This document shows positions 24,275 through 35,378 of a stretch of DNA of 64,000 nt, one piece after another. Below the pieces are notes generated by a model. It was not told where the DNA came from. It was given only the letters and a program-made list of their open reading frames with translations, and did no database searches. Where the stretch lies: assembly GCA_022393335.1 (NCBI GenBank), contig JAJEKB010020545.1:1-64000 (forward strand), given 5' to 3'. How positions within the stretch are numbered: position 1 is the stretch's first letter; every line of letters starts with the position of its first letter. Source of the stretch: Macrotrachela quadricornifera (Eukaryota > Rotifera > Eurotatoria > Philodinida > Philodinidae). The translations under genes and the position numbers were made by a program.

Positions 24275-25095
24275 ATCTATGTTATAATGTTCAGTGTGTG
24301 TCTGTCTGTTACCAGGTCAAAAAAAAACATCATGTTTCTTTGACCCATAGGTCAAAAACATGGTTTCAGATTGGTTCGATGGGTGAAAAAAACATGGTTA
24401 TAGCTCGAGCTCTAGAGCAAAAAATAGACTTGGCTATCTTCTTCTATATAATAACGTTAAGTGTCTCTGTGTGTGTTCCCAGGTTAAATGAACAGGAGTG
24501 ATGGTAGAGATGAGATCAAAGGAGCATATGATTGTTTTCAAAGAAATTTTTTATATTTGTTACCTATAATTAAATTGAATATCATGCAAAAACCTTTGTT
24601 TCAGAACAGAGGTAGCATTCTAAAAGTGTCTTTAAGAATTCTCTCGCCATCAGAAAGGATTTTCTTCGCATAATGAAGGCGGCGTGCAGTATGCACGAGT
24701 TTCTTCTAGTCTTTTCTAATGATCAGAGAATTCTTAAAGACACTTTTAAAATGCTACCTCTGTTCTGGACCAAATATTAATGCATGATATTCAATTTAAT
24801 TAAAGGTAACAAATATAAAAAATTTCTTTGAAAACAATAATATGCTCCTTTGATCCCATCTTTACCATCACTCCTGTTCGTTTAACCTGGTAACACACAC
24901 AGAGACACTTAACGTTATTTTATAGAAGAAGATAGTCAAGCCTATTTTTTATTCTAGAGCTCGACCGATAACCATGTTTTTTTTTACCCCTAGGGGCAAT
25001 CTAAAACCATGTTTTTTCGAGCTATGGGTCAAAGAAACATAATGTTTTTTTGACTCGGTAACAGACAGACACACACTGAACATTATAATATAGAT
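24275..25095. repeat. Fold-back palindrome 5 (about 385-bp arms)
   Basis: Left arm 24275-24663 and right arm about 24709-25095. Outer ends ATCTATGTTATAATGTTCAG and CTGAACATTATAATATAGAT. Arms contain matched CAGTGTGTGTCTGTCTGTTA and its complement, and CACTCCTGTTCGTTTAACCT with its partner. Spacer about 45 bp (centre near GGCGGCGTGCAGTATGCACG, itself partly palindromic). Small frames at 24298-24673 lie in the left arm and are not genes. No clear target duplication. Confidence 0.8.
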
Positions 25096-25797
25096 CATTA
25101 TAGAACAATTATTTTCCTATGTCAGATGGTGCTGTCGATAACGGTGGATAGATTGTTTGACATTTATTATTCCATTAATGTTTCTAACAAGCAATATACC
25201 AATGTCTTTCTTCGAGCCAAAATGGTTAACAAAATAGTTCAAGTAATGAAAATTGATCTTGATTACGAACGAGATTTTGTGAAAGACTAAATATAATATA
25301 GAATTTAATTAATCCTCTTCTCCTTACAAATTCTTTCCAACGAACACCATTAAATAGATTAAATGTATTGATTGCTTCGATTATTAAATACGTCAATTGT
25401 GGTAGATAATTCAGAAATTATTCGAGTGAATTAAATGATATTTCGATTTCTAGCTTTCTTTTACAAACAAAAGTCATTTTGCCGTGATCAGATGTAATCT
25501 TAAGATATGGAAAATTATCATTGTCTCCTCGAAGAGAGATCTTAAGATTGATGATTGAACCTTTTAAAATATTGAATAATCTCATAAAGACAATTAAATT
25601 AATATTGGAAATGTGGAAAATATTTGAGAAAAAAGTTTAATTTAATCGAACATTGTTTCTTTGAACAAAACAATTAAAAGAAATTGTAAATTTCGCCGAA
25701 ATGGATACAGATTGAGAATTGTATGCAAACATATGATTCAGATCAATCAAGGCTCAAAAAAGATCGAGAGAAGATAAATAGTCAAAAATTTCCATAT
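25096..25797. other. AT-rich intergenic stretch
   Basis: No gene or repeat recognised. Confidence 0.4.
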
Positions 25798-25905
25798 GAT
25801 GCGTTATAGCAATTTCCAGAAAACAGAAAATTACGTGTCCTCTGTTCCTTCATTTCATATGTATGTGATGAAAAATGATTTTCCCGGAAATCGCTATAAC
25901 GCATC
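25798..25905. repeat. 108-bp inverted-repeat element
   Basis: GATGCGTTATAGCAATTTCC at the left pairs with GGAAATCGCTATAACGCATC at the right (one mismatch over 20 bp). The interior of about 68 bp is AT-rich. Size and shape fit a minimal MITE or a stable hairpin. 25906-26485 beyond it shows nothing except the upstream region of the carbonic anhydrase gene. Confidence 0.65.
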
Positions 25906-26485
25906 TAATCATTTTTTTGAATAATAATCATAGTAAATTTTCTTTGAGAAAAGGATCAGCGAAACCGTAGGATGAGCGCTACTTGTATTGTATATGTTTT
26001 GTTTTTTCTTGCTGTGAAATAAAAGAGTAGAATCTTAGAACGATGAAGGAAGAAACATTAATAATCTATTGCTGCATGTAATCGGTACATTAGCGATTCT
26101 TTTTTTTCTTTCCTATTCTGTGGGAAATATTTTTCTATTCTGTGTTGCTGTAACCATTTATGTCACAAATATAAGGAAAAATTTTATCAGTAATAGAATG
26201 TGTCGAAAAGCATGGGTAAGAGATAAATAAATGTGTCTTTTTTTCTTCAATAACTGTCTGAGTTATTTTTTAATGTATAAATAGATTATTTGTCTCTGAA
26301 GATAAGGTGTGAAAAGTGAAACATTCTTCGCAGAAATAACTGTAAAATTCATGCCACTGTTTCGAATTAATTTTTTGACGTAATTTAGTTGCGATATATA
26401 GTTGGTCAAAAAAGTATCCGACGAATAATTTTGAGTAAACAGAAATATTTATTTAGTTATGTCGTTCTAGATTAATAATTGTTAA

Positions 26486-27159
26486 ATGTCATCTACTTCT
26501 CAAATTTCTTCTTTTCTAAAAGCTAATGAAGAATATGTTGCTCAATTTAACAAGAGCGATTTAGCGTTGCCACCTGCTCGTAAAGTAGTTATTGTAACAT
26601 GTATGGATGCACGTATAGATCCAGCCAAAATTCTTGGATTGGAAATAGGAGATGTAAGTATTTAATATATGTAAAGATTAAAAATTTATCTGATTTTTGT
26701 TTTGTTTATATAGGCTCATGTTATTCGAAATGCAGGAGGTTAATTTAATTAATCTTAACTATACTTTTAAATTTATTTCTAAATATAGGTCGAGCTACCG
26801 ATGCTCTTCGTTCTATCATTATCAGCCAACAATTACTTGGAACACGTGAAATTCTTGTCATTCATCACACAGACTGTGGTATGAGTTTTTTTTAAATTTT
26901 ATCTATTCTTATTAAATAGAATTTGTTCTTTTATTTGCAAGGTATGGTTACATTCAAGGATGCTAATCTACAAGAAAAATTGAAAAAAGAATTTCGTTCA
27001 ACTGCTGATCATATAGCTTTTCTCTCCATTATCAAAATTGAAGATTCTGTACGCGAAGATGTTGATTTTCTCAAAAAGTGTCCATTATTACTCAAAGATG
27101 TACCCATCACTGGTTGGATTTACGATGTTAAAACAGGAAAATTAAATCAGATTGTTTAA
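26486..27159 (+). CDS. Beta-class carbonic anhydrase, four exons
   Basis: Exons 26486-26653, 26714-26738, 26789-26878 and 26942-27159 join in frame to 166 residues. Introns are 50-63 nt. Beta-carbonic anhydrases interconvert carbon dioxide and bicarbonate using a zinc held by Cys-His-Cys. Here C39 lies in VTCMDARID with the D41/R43 dyad, followed by H91 and C94 in [19 protein letters not shown] and the C-terminal [11 protein letters not shown] strand also match. At 166 residues it is the short form usual in bacteria and archaea, not the roughly 220-270 residue animal type. No targeting peptide is apparent, so it is probably cytosolic. A possible poly(A) signal AATAAA lies at 27214-27219. Lateral origin is an inference; introns and AT-rich codons show it is domesticated. 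Confidence 0.88.
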
Positions 27160-28822
27160 CATATACTTTCTCAATTAATCGTATTTAACTCTTTCAGTAG
27201 AATAGGATTTAAAAATAAATATGCAAAACACATGTTTTACATCCCTAAATAAAAGTTTTCTTTCTCTCTTTCATATTTATCAGAATAGTTGCAATTCATA
27301 ATTTGATACTAATTGTCTTTATAGTATATAATTCTCATATCATATATAAAGTACATACACTCTTTTTAGTCTACAGGATGACTTTGTTGATTTCAAAATT
27401 AATTCGAGTAAAATCGATCATTCAATAGGACTATATTGCGATTAACCATAGAGATATAAAATCCATACAAAAGATTTTATTGGTTGATGGATGATTATTA
27501 TTATATTTTTTTAATATTTTAAATAAATTAAAACGATGAATATTAATATTCCGTTACCATTTACTGTCGAGATCATCAATTTATTCACGTGTTACTTTTA
27601 TCCTCACGAGTTAAGAGAAGATTTTAATGTTTAACTTCGTCATATTATGCTTATGCGATCATTTCATCATATATTTTTAATCCAAAATAAAATAAACATG
27701 GAAAGAAAAATTCAATTTATTTGTTTAATAAATCAAAACAAAAAAAAATTCAGTATAAATACATGGCTTCTCTCTTCTATTATTTTTTTTTGTATTAATG
27801 ACGTTGTCAGAATAAAATTTCTAATCTAACAGAGAAATAAAAATACATAGTAAATTTACGTTCAAGCTAACCTCATAAAAAAAATTAATTATGTTATGAA
27901 TGTGAATTCAATCAATCACGAAATCAAAAAAATATTGTCAAGACAAAAAATAACAAAGCATCATACAATGTATACTGTATTTGATTGCCTTCAACGTAAT
28001 ATTATTCTATATATTAGTAATGTCACATTTGAAGGTTGAATTTAACTATTCCACTATTCCTTAAAGAGTTTTCCGCTCACCATCACCTGTGTTCGTTTCG
28101 ATCGTGAGAGCTTGAATACTTCAAAACTATCGAATGTTTCAGGATGAATAGGCCTCTTCGTATTTTTAAAATTTCTCTTTTATGTTATTTAAGCATCTTT
28201 TATGTTCAAAAAAAAAGCCCAAATTCTATACGATCGTTTTTTACAATGACGAAAATTAGTAGCACAGAACCTCGCTCTTTTCACGCTACATCTTGTGGTA
28301 TATATTATTTTTCAATTAAACGTATTTAGAGATTAAAATATAAAATACAAATTGTGCTTATTTATTATGGAACATTCGTTTTTACAGCTGCTTGTATATA
28401 TTTTATTTTCGTCTTCTTTCAAATAGATTTAAAACTCCTTTCGGGCCTAACTTTCTACAGAATTTCAAACACAATCTTTCGATAATAAAAAGAGAAGCCC
28501 ATTCTTCTTAGGATACTCGATAGAATTTGTTTTATAAACAAAATTCAATAACTCATTGTTGATGATTTTGTTTTTTTAAGGCTTTTCAATCTTGATTCTA
28601 GGTATAATTTAATTTAAAAATAGTCCAAAGTATAATCAGCATTATTACGGTTTTGAACTTTATATAATGAAAATTTGATTCATTTATTTGTTAAGAATTT
28701 GTTCTAGTGACTCTTATTCACAAAATTTAATAAAATAACATTCTATTTTGTTAATAATTGATAAAAATCGAAATATTTCTCTTTCTAGATTATTATTCAT
28801 CTCAGTAATATTTGATAAAATA
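27160..28822. other. Intergenic stretch of about 1.7 kb
   Basis: Contains the probable poly(A) site of the carbonic anhydrase gene near 27214. The frames at 27647-27829 and 28144-28329 look like chance products of AT-rich DNA. Nothing else recognised. Confidence 0.4.
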
Positions 28823-31800
28823 ATGTATTTATTTTTATTGTTATTACTTCTTTGTTCTATGATTATTCAAGGAAAACATTTTAATGGTGGTACTATAAGA
28901 TGGGCTCCAATGGATCCATTTGATAACTCAAGTTCGGTCGATATAACTATAATACAATCTTATTCATGGACATATCCATATATAAAATGTGCAAATGATG
29001 TACCTATTTCAACCAGTGGTTGGAGTAATGCTAATACTAATTTAACTTGTGTTGTTGATTGTTCAACTGATGGTGGTTATTCAATAACACCAGTTAATAT
29101 TCTTACCGATTGTCAATCAGCTAGCTCATCACTTAAAATGATGACAAGTGAACGATCAAAAAATATTACACTTACTGCCAACGCACATTTCTATATAGCA
29201 TATGTTGGAAGTGCTTGGGTTGCATTAAATTATCCTGCTCAAACTGGTCTTCAATGGTCAATTGTTACTTTTATTAATCTTCGTATGAGATCAGATGGTT
29301 TTATTAATACTCCACCTATTGCTAGTGTTGTTTCTCCACAATATGCTATTGTGAATAGAACAGTTCAAATAAATATTCCTGTTTCAGATGTTAATACAGG
29401 TGATGATATACGTTGTCGATGGTCAATATATGTATCTGGATATCGAAGACGAAAACGATCAAATCAAGAAGAACGTACAAATATTCAATCGAATGGTGCT
29501 ATAATGCATACCAGAAAAGCAAGACAAAGTTGTACTAGTGGATGTGAATATGGTGATGATTGCACTGATTCTGATTGTGCAGGAACTACTTGTACTGGTG
29601 CAAAATGTCTAGATACATGTTGTGATTATGTAACTTCTCCAATTAAACTCACACTCAGTACAATTGGAGGAAAATCAACTACATCAGTTACAGATAGTAC
29701 AACTACTATCGAAACAACTACTCTCGAAACTCAAGGAACATTAAAATCAACATCATCATATCCAATTCGACAAGCTATCGATGAATGTGGTGGAATTTGT
29801 TATCCAGGTAGTGTTCCTAATGGGACAACTCTATCTAATTGTACGATATCATTTACTGGTCTAAGAGCCAATACTTGGTATGCAGTTGCTATTCAGGTAA
29901 CTAAAAAAATGATTTATTTTTTATAGAAAAGAATTTATGGGCATGAGCAGTTGACCTGGTACCTCATTCTGATACATTCCTATTATAAGGATAAAATATG
30001 ATTTTGTTCGAGCCAGATATACTATTTTTAGTTTTATAAATAAATTTAAGAAGAAAAAAACTATTGTCGACATCAAGACATAATTGTTTACAAATTGTGC
30101 AGGTAAATTCTTCAGAAGATATACCTATGACCTCAAAAGTTGATTGGTTGAATTTCTTTGTAAAAATAATAGAATTATAGATAAAGTGTCTATACTCATT
30201 TTGTTTAGGTTGAAGATTTTATTAACAAGACAAGTACTATACCGATGAGTTCCGTACCAGTTCAATTTTTGATTTATGTTTTACCACAACCAACATGTTC
30301 AGATGCACCTATTATTCTTCCTCTAAGTCGTTGTCTAGAGGTACAAGTTGGTATTATGGTGACTTTTAATTTATCTGCAATAAATTTATGTAATTCAAGT
30401 TTAATCACACTTGCTGATATTGTAGTTTCAACTGGAATTATTGGTATATCTGCTAGTAATCTAACAATTTCATCTACAAATACATCGTTATCCTATGTTA
30501 AATTTACTTGGACACCACAACCTAATCAAATTGGATCTCAACAATTATGTACAATTGCATTTACTAGGTTAAATTTATCTTTCTTTATATTTTATAATTA
30601 TTATAATATATTAATATATTATTTAGTGAAAGGTTACAATCTGATCAATGTTGTGTTACATTTACTGTAAAAAATTCATCTGATCTTTGTGTAACAACTA
30701 CAACAACATCCACAGCAACAACAACGACTATATCAACTAGTAGCACTAGTACAACAGCTACAACATCCAGTACATCTAGTTCGACTTCGACAACAAGCGT
30801 AACAAGTTCAACTACAACAACTTCTGTGACAACTACTACTTCGACAAGCACGACATTAACTACAGCAACTACTACAACAATGTAAGTTATCAAAGATATA
30901 TTTGTACATGCTTTTTTTAAACATTGTTTCTAATTGTTTTTATTTGTCTAGAACTACAATGATAACAACAACAACAACGAAAAAACCTTCAGGTAAGATT
31001 ATGCATAGTTTTAAATATTCATTGACCAGTATAAATGAAATTTCTTTTTTTCCTTTTTATACATAAAGCATTTCGAAAGGCACTAATTGATCGGATCTGT
31101 ATGATGTCGTGTTACCGTCATGAGACGATAAAATTAATTTTTTTCCTCCATTTGGAGATCCTTTTGAACACTTGTATTAGACAGATATTAACATATCGAT
31201 TTGATAAAACTAGATTTTATACGGAGTGTTGTCAGCATTCGTTTATCTGAACTTTTATTCCAATAGATATTGGTTGCTCATGAATGAATTTTCGACATGT
31301 ACACTTTTGACTGCTCTTTTATTTTCCAATTCTAATAATAAAATTTCTTATAGGAGATTCTACAAATTGGTTACTCATTTTTGGCTTATCATTATTGGGT
31401 TTAGCATTAGCTTTATGCTGTTGCTGCTGTTGTTTGTATTGGTGTTTATGGTAAGTTATTCAGTGGTATAGTTGAATTATAAAACAAGAAAATTTAGGAG
31501 TCCTGCTGCACGACGTCGTCGCCAAAAGAAAAAGGAAGAAGAATTCGAACAGCAAATTTTAAAATCACAAAATCTATTTGATATGACACGAAAAAATCGA
31601 ACTGCTAAACGAATACTCAATGGAAGTACATCAAGTCAAGACAATCTACATAATTATTCGTCATTAGATTTTGATTTACATTCGTCTTTTATAAATGATA
31701 CAAAAACAAATCGAATTCCATCTGTCACATCGTTTAAAAAGATTAAATCTAATAGAATTTCAAGCGTAAATAATATCGAAAATGATAATAATAAAATTGA

Positions 31801-32173
31801 TTCAATAAGTCAACGTTCATTTGTCACAGTCGTTCGAATGAATAAAGAATTTCAATTAGATGGAATTGATAAAAATCAAAATAATAATTCGAATGAATTT
31901 CGTCAAGAAGCTTTAAGTGCTGCATCAACAATACAATCAAAAACGAATCAAGTTAATGTCATTAAAATACCACGAAATCGAACAGCTGTAAGTCAACGAT
32001 CACGAGCTTCAAGTGTAGGTAACACAAGCATTAGCAATCTGGGAAAATCTTCTAGCAGAATACGACCGATGACTAATTCACTTACCACGAATGAAAAAAT
32101 AAATACAGGCAATGAAGTTACAGTAACAAAACTTTCCAGGAAGCTTACTTCTTCTCAAAATCGTCGATCATAA
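28823..32173 (+). CDS. Single-pass membrane protein with Cys-rich insert and Thr-rich mucin-like stalk
   Basis: Six exons: 28823-29896, 30209-30567, 30627-30881, 30952-30992, 31354-31450 and 31498-32173. All junctions are GT-AG and in frame, giving 833 residues. The signal peptide is MYLFLLLLLLCSMIIQG. The extracellular part has many N-glycosylation sequons and a basic stretch (YRRRKRS) that looks like a furin-type site. After it comes a Cys-dense segment (CTSGCEYGDDC...CLDTCC), then two beta-sandwich-like regions and a stalk of almost only Thr/Ser. Then follow a membrane helix ending in six cysteines (LALALCCCCCCLYW) and a basic cytoplasmic tail of about 225 residues. I recognise no catalytic domain. 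The design fits a glycosylated surface receptor or adhesion protein. A poly(A) signal lies at 32206. Confidence 0.8.
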
Positions 32174-32205
32174 ATACATTTATAAAAAGATATTTTTTCT
32201 TTTTT

Positions 32206-32211
32206 AATAAA
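32206..32211 (+). promoter_or_regulatory. Probable poly(A) signal AATAAA
   Basis: AATAAA 33 nt after the stop codon of the mucin-like gene. The convergent enzyme gene ends only about 87 bp further on, so the two 3' ends are close or overlapping. Confidence 0.55.
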
Positions 32212-32297
32212 AGAATTCTTTCAGTTTATTTGTATGAAGATCTTAAGTTCTACAAGCAATGAATCTATCACAAGATTTTATATAATAAAATGTATTC

Positions 32298-33564
32298 TTA
32301 TAAAGTTTCATTAAGACATTTAATAATTGTTTCATTATCTATTCCTCCACCAGATAGTATTGCTACTACTTTTATTGGTTCTTTTCTCATTTTGCCTCTC
32401 AATCCAGTTTTGCCATGTTGTAATAAATTAGGATAATGCCATAATGCAGCAGCTAATGCAGTTGCACTTGCTCCTTCACATATTAAATGATTTCGTTCGA
32501 TTAATAATTTTAATGCATCAGCTGTTTCTTTTAATGTAACAACAATTGAACCATCGATAGAGCCTTTGACTAATGGCCACATTTCTTTCATGATATTCGA
32601 ATGACCAATAGCATCAATCCATGATTTTTCAATTGGAACTTTAACAATATCTCCAGCATTTAAAGCAGCAGAGAGTGGTGCAGCTGTCTCAATTTCACTA
32701 GCAAATACATCGATCGATGGCTTCAAATGTTTAATTGCAGATGTAATACCAGTAATCAAGCCACCACCACCATATGGAACTGAAGAAAATACAAAAATAG
32801 ATAAAGAATTATTAGCGATAAGTTCATTCTTTCCCTTCAACTACTCGATGATTGGTAAGTAGAAATGGGCAGTTTCGATCTCTTCCGGCTCCGAAGTCGG
32901 AGCTGCGTATCTCTGTCCAGGAATGAAAACAATACGGTTAACAAAAGGTTTTCTTATGGATCTATCATTGATAAAAAAAATCAACTGTTTGCTCAAGTAA
33001 AGTTTCAAACAAGAGATGATGTTAAAATCACTTACCAAGTATGGCATCAAATTCAGGCAATTGATCTAATATTTCCAATGCAATTGTTCCATGTCCAGCC
33101 ATAACGTGTCGATTACGTACTGGATGAATAAAATATCCATCTAAGATTGGACATTGACCACTAACAATTACTTGAAACCAATCATCAAAAGAACATTTTT
33201 TTATTTCACCTCCAAGTCGTTCAATGGCTTTTAGTTTTACTTCATTTGTTGTATCAGGTACTAATATTCGACATTTAATATTTTCTTGTCTAGCAATCCA
33301 AGATAAACCTTGTGCCATATTACCAGAAGATGCTGTAACAATTCCATTTTCTTTTTCTTTATCTGATAGAATTTTGACAATATTTGTAGCACCACGTATT
33401 TTAAATGATGATGTTAATTGTAATTGTTCACATTTTAAATAGATTTCAAAACCAGGCATTTCATAATTAAGTTTAAGAAGTGGAGTACGAATAATAATAC
33501 CATTTAAGCGAGATTCAGCTTCACAAATCTCATCGAATGATGGAGCTGAAAGAGTAGATGACAT
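32298..33564 (-). CDS. PLP-dependent serine racemase / threonine dehydratase-like enzyme
   Basis: Two exons on the minus strand, 33564-33036 and 32779-32298, intron 256 nt, joined in frame to 336 residues. It is a fold-type II PLP enzyme. The Schiff-base lysine is K55 in SSFKIRGA, the tetraglycine phosphate loop GGGG is at about 180-183, and SGGGID near the C-terminus binds the pyridine nitrogen. Family members racemise or dehydrate L-serine or deaminate threonine. Length fits serine racemase and catabolic threonine deaminase; no regulatory ACT domain is present. The usual SSGNHAQA loop reads SSGNMAQG, with Met replacing the conserved His at about position 83. The intron is far longer than its neighbours and holds a GC-richer block (32868-32925). 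It is tail to tail with the mucin-like gene. Substrate is not certain from sequence. Confidence 0.88.
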
Positions 33565-33968
33565 TTATCTGAATAAAAAAAGGAAAAAATTTCTTAATAA
33601 AAACACACATATCGTCATTTATCTTATCTTTTTCTTTTGTGCTTTTATTCTATTTCAAATAGACCCTATAAGCAAACACTAAACGCAGCATAGATGTATA
33701 AGTAACAATGATGACTGCGTGTTTTTCGATGGTTTAAACGTTGACAATAGACGCTGAAAATTTTTGAAATTTGGAACATATCTGAAGATCTATAAAAGAA
33801 CGAATGACTTTGAGATGAACTTGTTTACACATAAAATCAAATTTATTGTTAAGAATGTATATTAGAAAAGAATTCGAATACTTTGATCGCGAATATTCTG
33901 GAATTTTCTATATAAAGGATATATAAAAGGGGTGTAAATAGCTATCGAACGATATAACAGTTATCGAT
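33565..33968. other. Intergenic stretch upstream of the PLP enzyme
   Basis: No exon recognised. Presumably holds the promoter of the minus-strand enzyme gene. Confidence 0.35.
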
Positions 33969-34156
33969 ATGAATGTCTCTCGAAAAGAGATTCGAGTATC
34001 ATTACTTCATGAATTTCTTCTGGATCATAAAACAATAAAGATTTTAAAATTGCAAGATTAAATATAAAATCATTAGCATCAAATAATGGCTTACCAGAAA
34101 ATGATATTGATAAATTATTATTTTGGCATAATAAATTAAATTATTTTCAATTTTAA
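33969..34156 (+). pseudogene. Possible mariner transposase helix-turn-helix relic
   Basis: A short frame starting MNVSRKEIRVSLLHEFLLDHK, followed after a one-base shift by FKIARLNIKSLASNNGLP and FWHNKLNYFQF, resembles the N-terminal HTH of mariner/SETMAR-type transposases (IRxxLLxEFxLGHKA...ARNI...W..KF). No catalytic part and no terminal repeats found. The match is weak, and another origin is possible. Confidence 0.3.
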
Positions 34157-34221
34157 ATCAAAAGTACAATTAAAATAATTAAAATAATTATGAAAAATTC
34201 AAAATCGTCATTAGGCATATA

Positions 34222-34521
34222 ATGCATTTGCAAATATCTCCATCAATGGAATTATTTAATTCTGAAAGAATAAATGCATTTATTGAAAAAGATTATATTC
34301 TTCAATATTTAACAAATAATGATTTTTTATCAGTCAAAATTAAAGAAGAATTTGTAGTTTATGATTCGAATATTGATTTGGATGATGAATTGAGTCATAT
34401 CATATATAATCTATCAGGAACATATTCAACTGTTACTTGTAGATCTTCTAGATATTTAATCGATGGAAAAAATCGAAAAGTATTTCGTCAATCTACTGAC
34501 AAATCGATCAAGTTTTTTTAA
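34222..34521 (+). CDS. Unrecognised ORF of 99 residues
   Basis: An open frame from ATG, preceded by an acceptor-like ATTAG at 34211-34215. Composition is acidic then basic, with no signal peptide, helix or known motif. It may be an exon of an unseen gene or part of the same relic as 33969-34156. I cannot assign it. Confidence 0.25.
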   Translation: MHLQISPSMELFNSERINAFIEKDYILQYLTNNDFLSVKIKEEFVVYDSNIDLDDELSHIIYNLSGTYSTVTCRSSRYLIDGKNRKVFRQSTDKSIKFF

Positions 34522-35378
34522 ACAACTATTTTTTGCTTCTAATTTAAATTAGTCTCTGAAGAAAACAAGAGAAATAGATTCTGTTCATTTAACGTTTTCT
34601 TTTGTACACACGGTTCCATATTAAAAAAAATTCGACTATATATTTACCAATCGAGAACATGCCGATCTTGATCATTAATTGAGAGAGAACTACGACGAAG
34701 TAGTCTGGTGAAGATCCGACTAACTCAAGTTCGATCCGACACCGAAATATGATCTGCTTGAGTTTTCAAAATTGAAAAAATTAAATTAAACGAAACGAAA
34801 TAATGTCATCAATTTCTTTGAGGGAAACAAAAATGAAAAAAAAATCAAAAGGTAGGTTTGATCATCAATACACTACAATTTTGGCAAAAGGGTATTTAAA
34901 AATACTTTGCAACAATAGCCAGTCGAGTATATTTAATCGGTATCTTCAAATACGCCATTTACTAGATGTTTTTCAGCAGAGTTCTCGTCCGAATACCTTA
35001 TACACACGTAAAAGCTCAACACATTGACTAGGGTAACAATTTACAATAATAAATGAAGACACATAATGCTCTTAATTTATGAAAAACCAAGACCTAAAAT
35101 CGAAAAGTTTCGGTATTTTTATTTTGATGCTTTTTCTTTATGATCTCTTGTTGATTTTAGGTTTTTTCACGTTCTCACACATACGATAAGAACGTATGAA
35201 TGTTAGTTTTAAAAGCATAATAGAAAGAAAAATAATCAGACTGACTATATAATGCACACGTATGTACGCACATGCATTGCAGTTCTTTTTCGTCGTTTTT
35301 CTTACGAGATTTAATCCGTTTCTAACGTGTGACGACGTTTTTGTGCTATATATCGTATTACTTCCATTCTGTTTTGCA
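34522..35378. other. Intergenic stretch upstream of the oxidase
   Basis: A small frame at 34803-35027 (MSSISLRETKMKKKSKG, then a possible GTAGGT donor at 34852) could be an orphan first exon. Not supported further. The rest shows nothing. Confidence 0.3.

Noticed and set aside
30645..30893. Val-rich 82-residue minus-strand ORF
   Set aside because: Antisense of the Thr-rich stalk exon (ACA/ACT codons read backwards).
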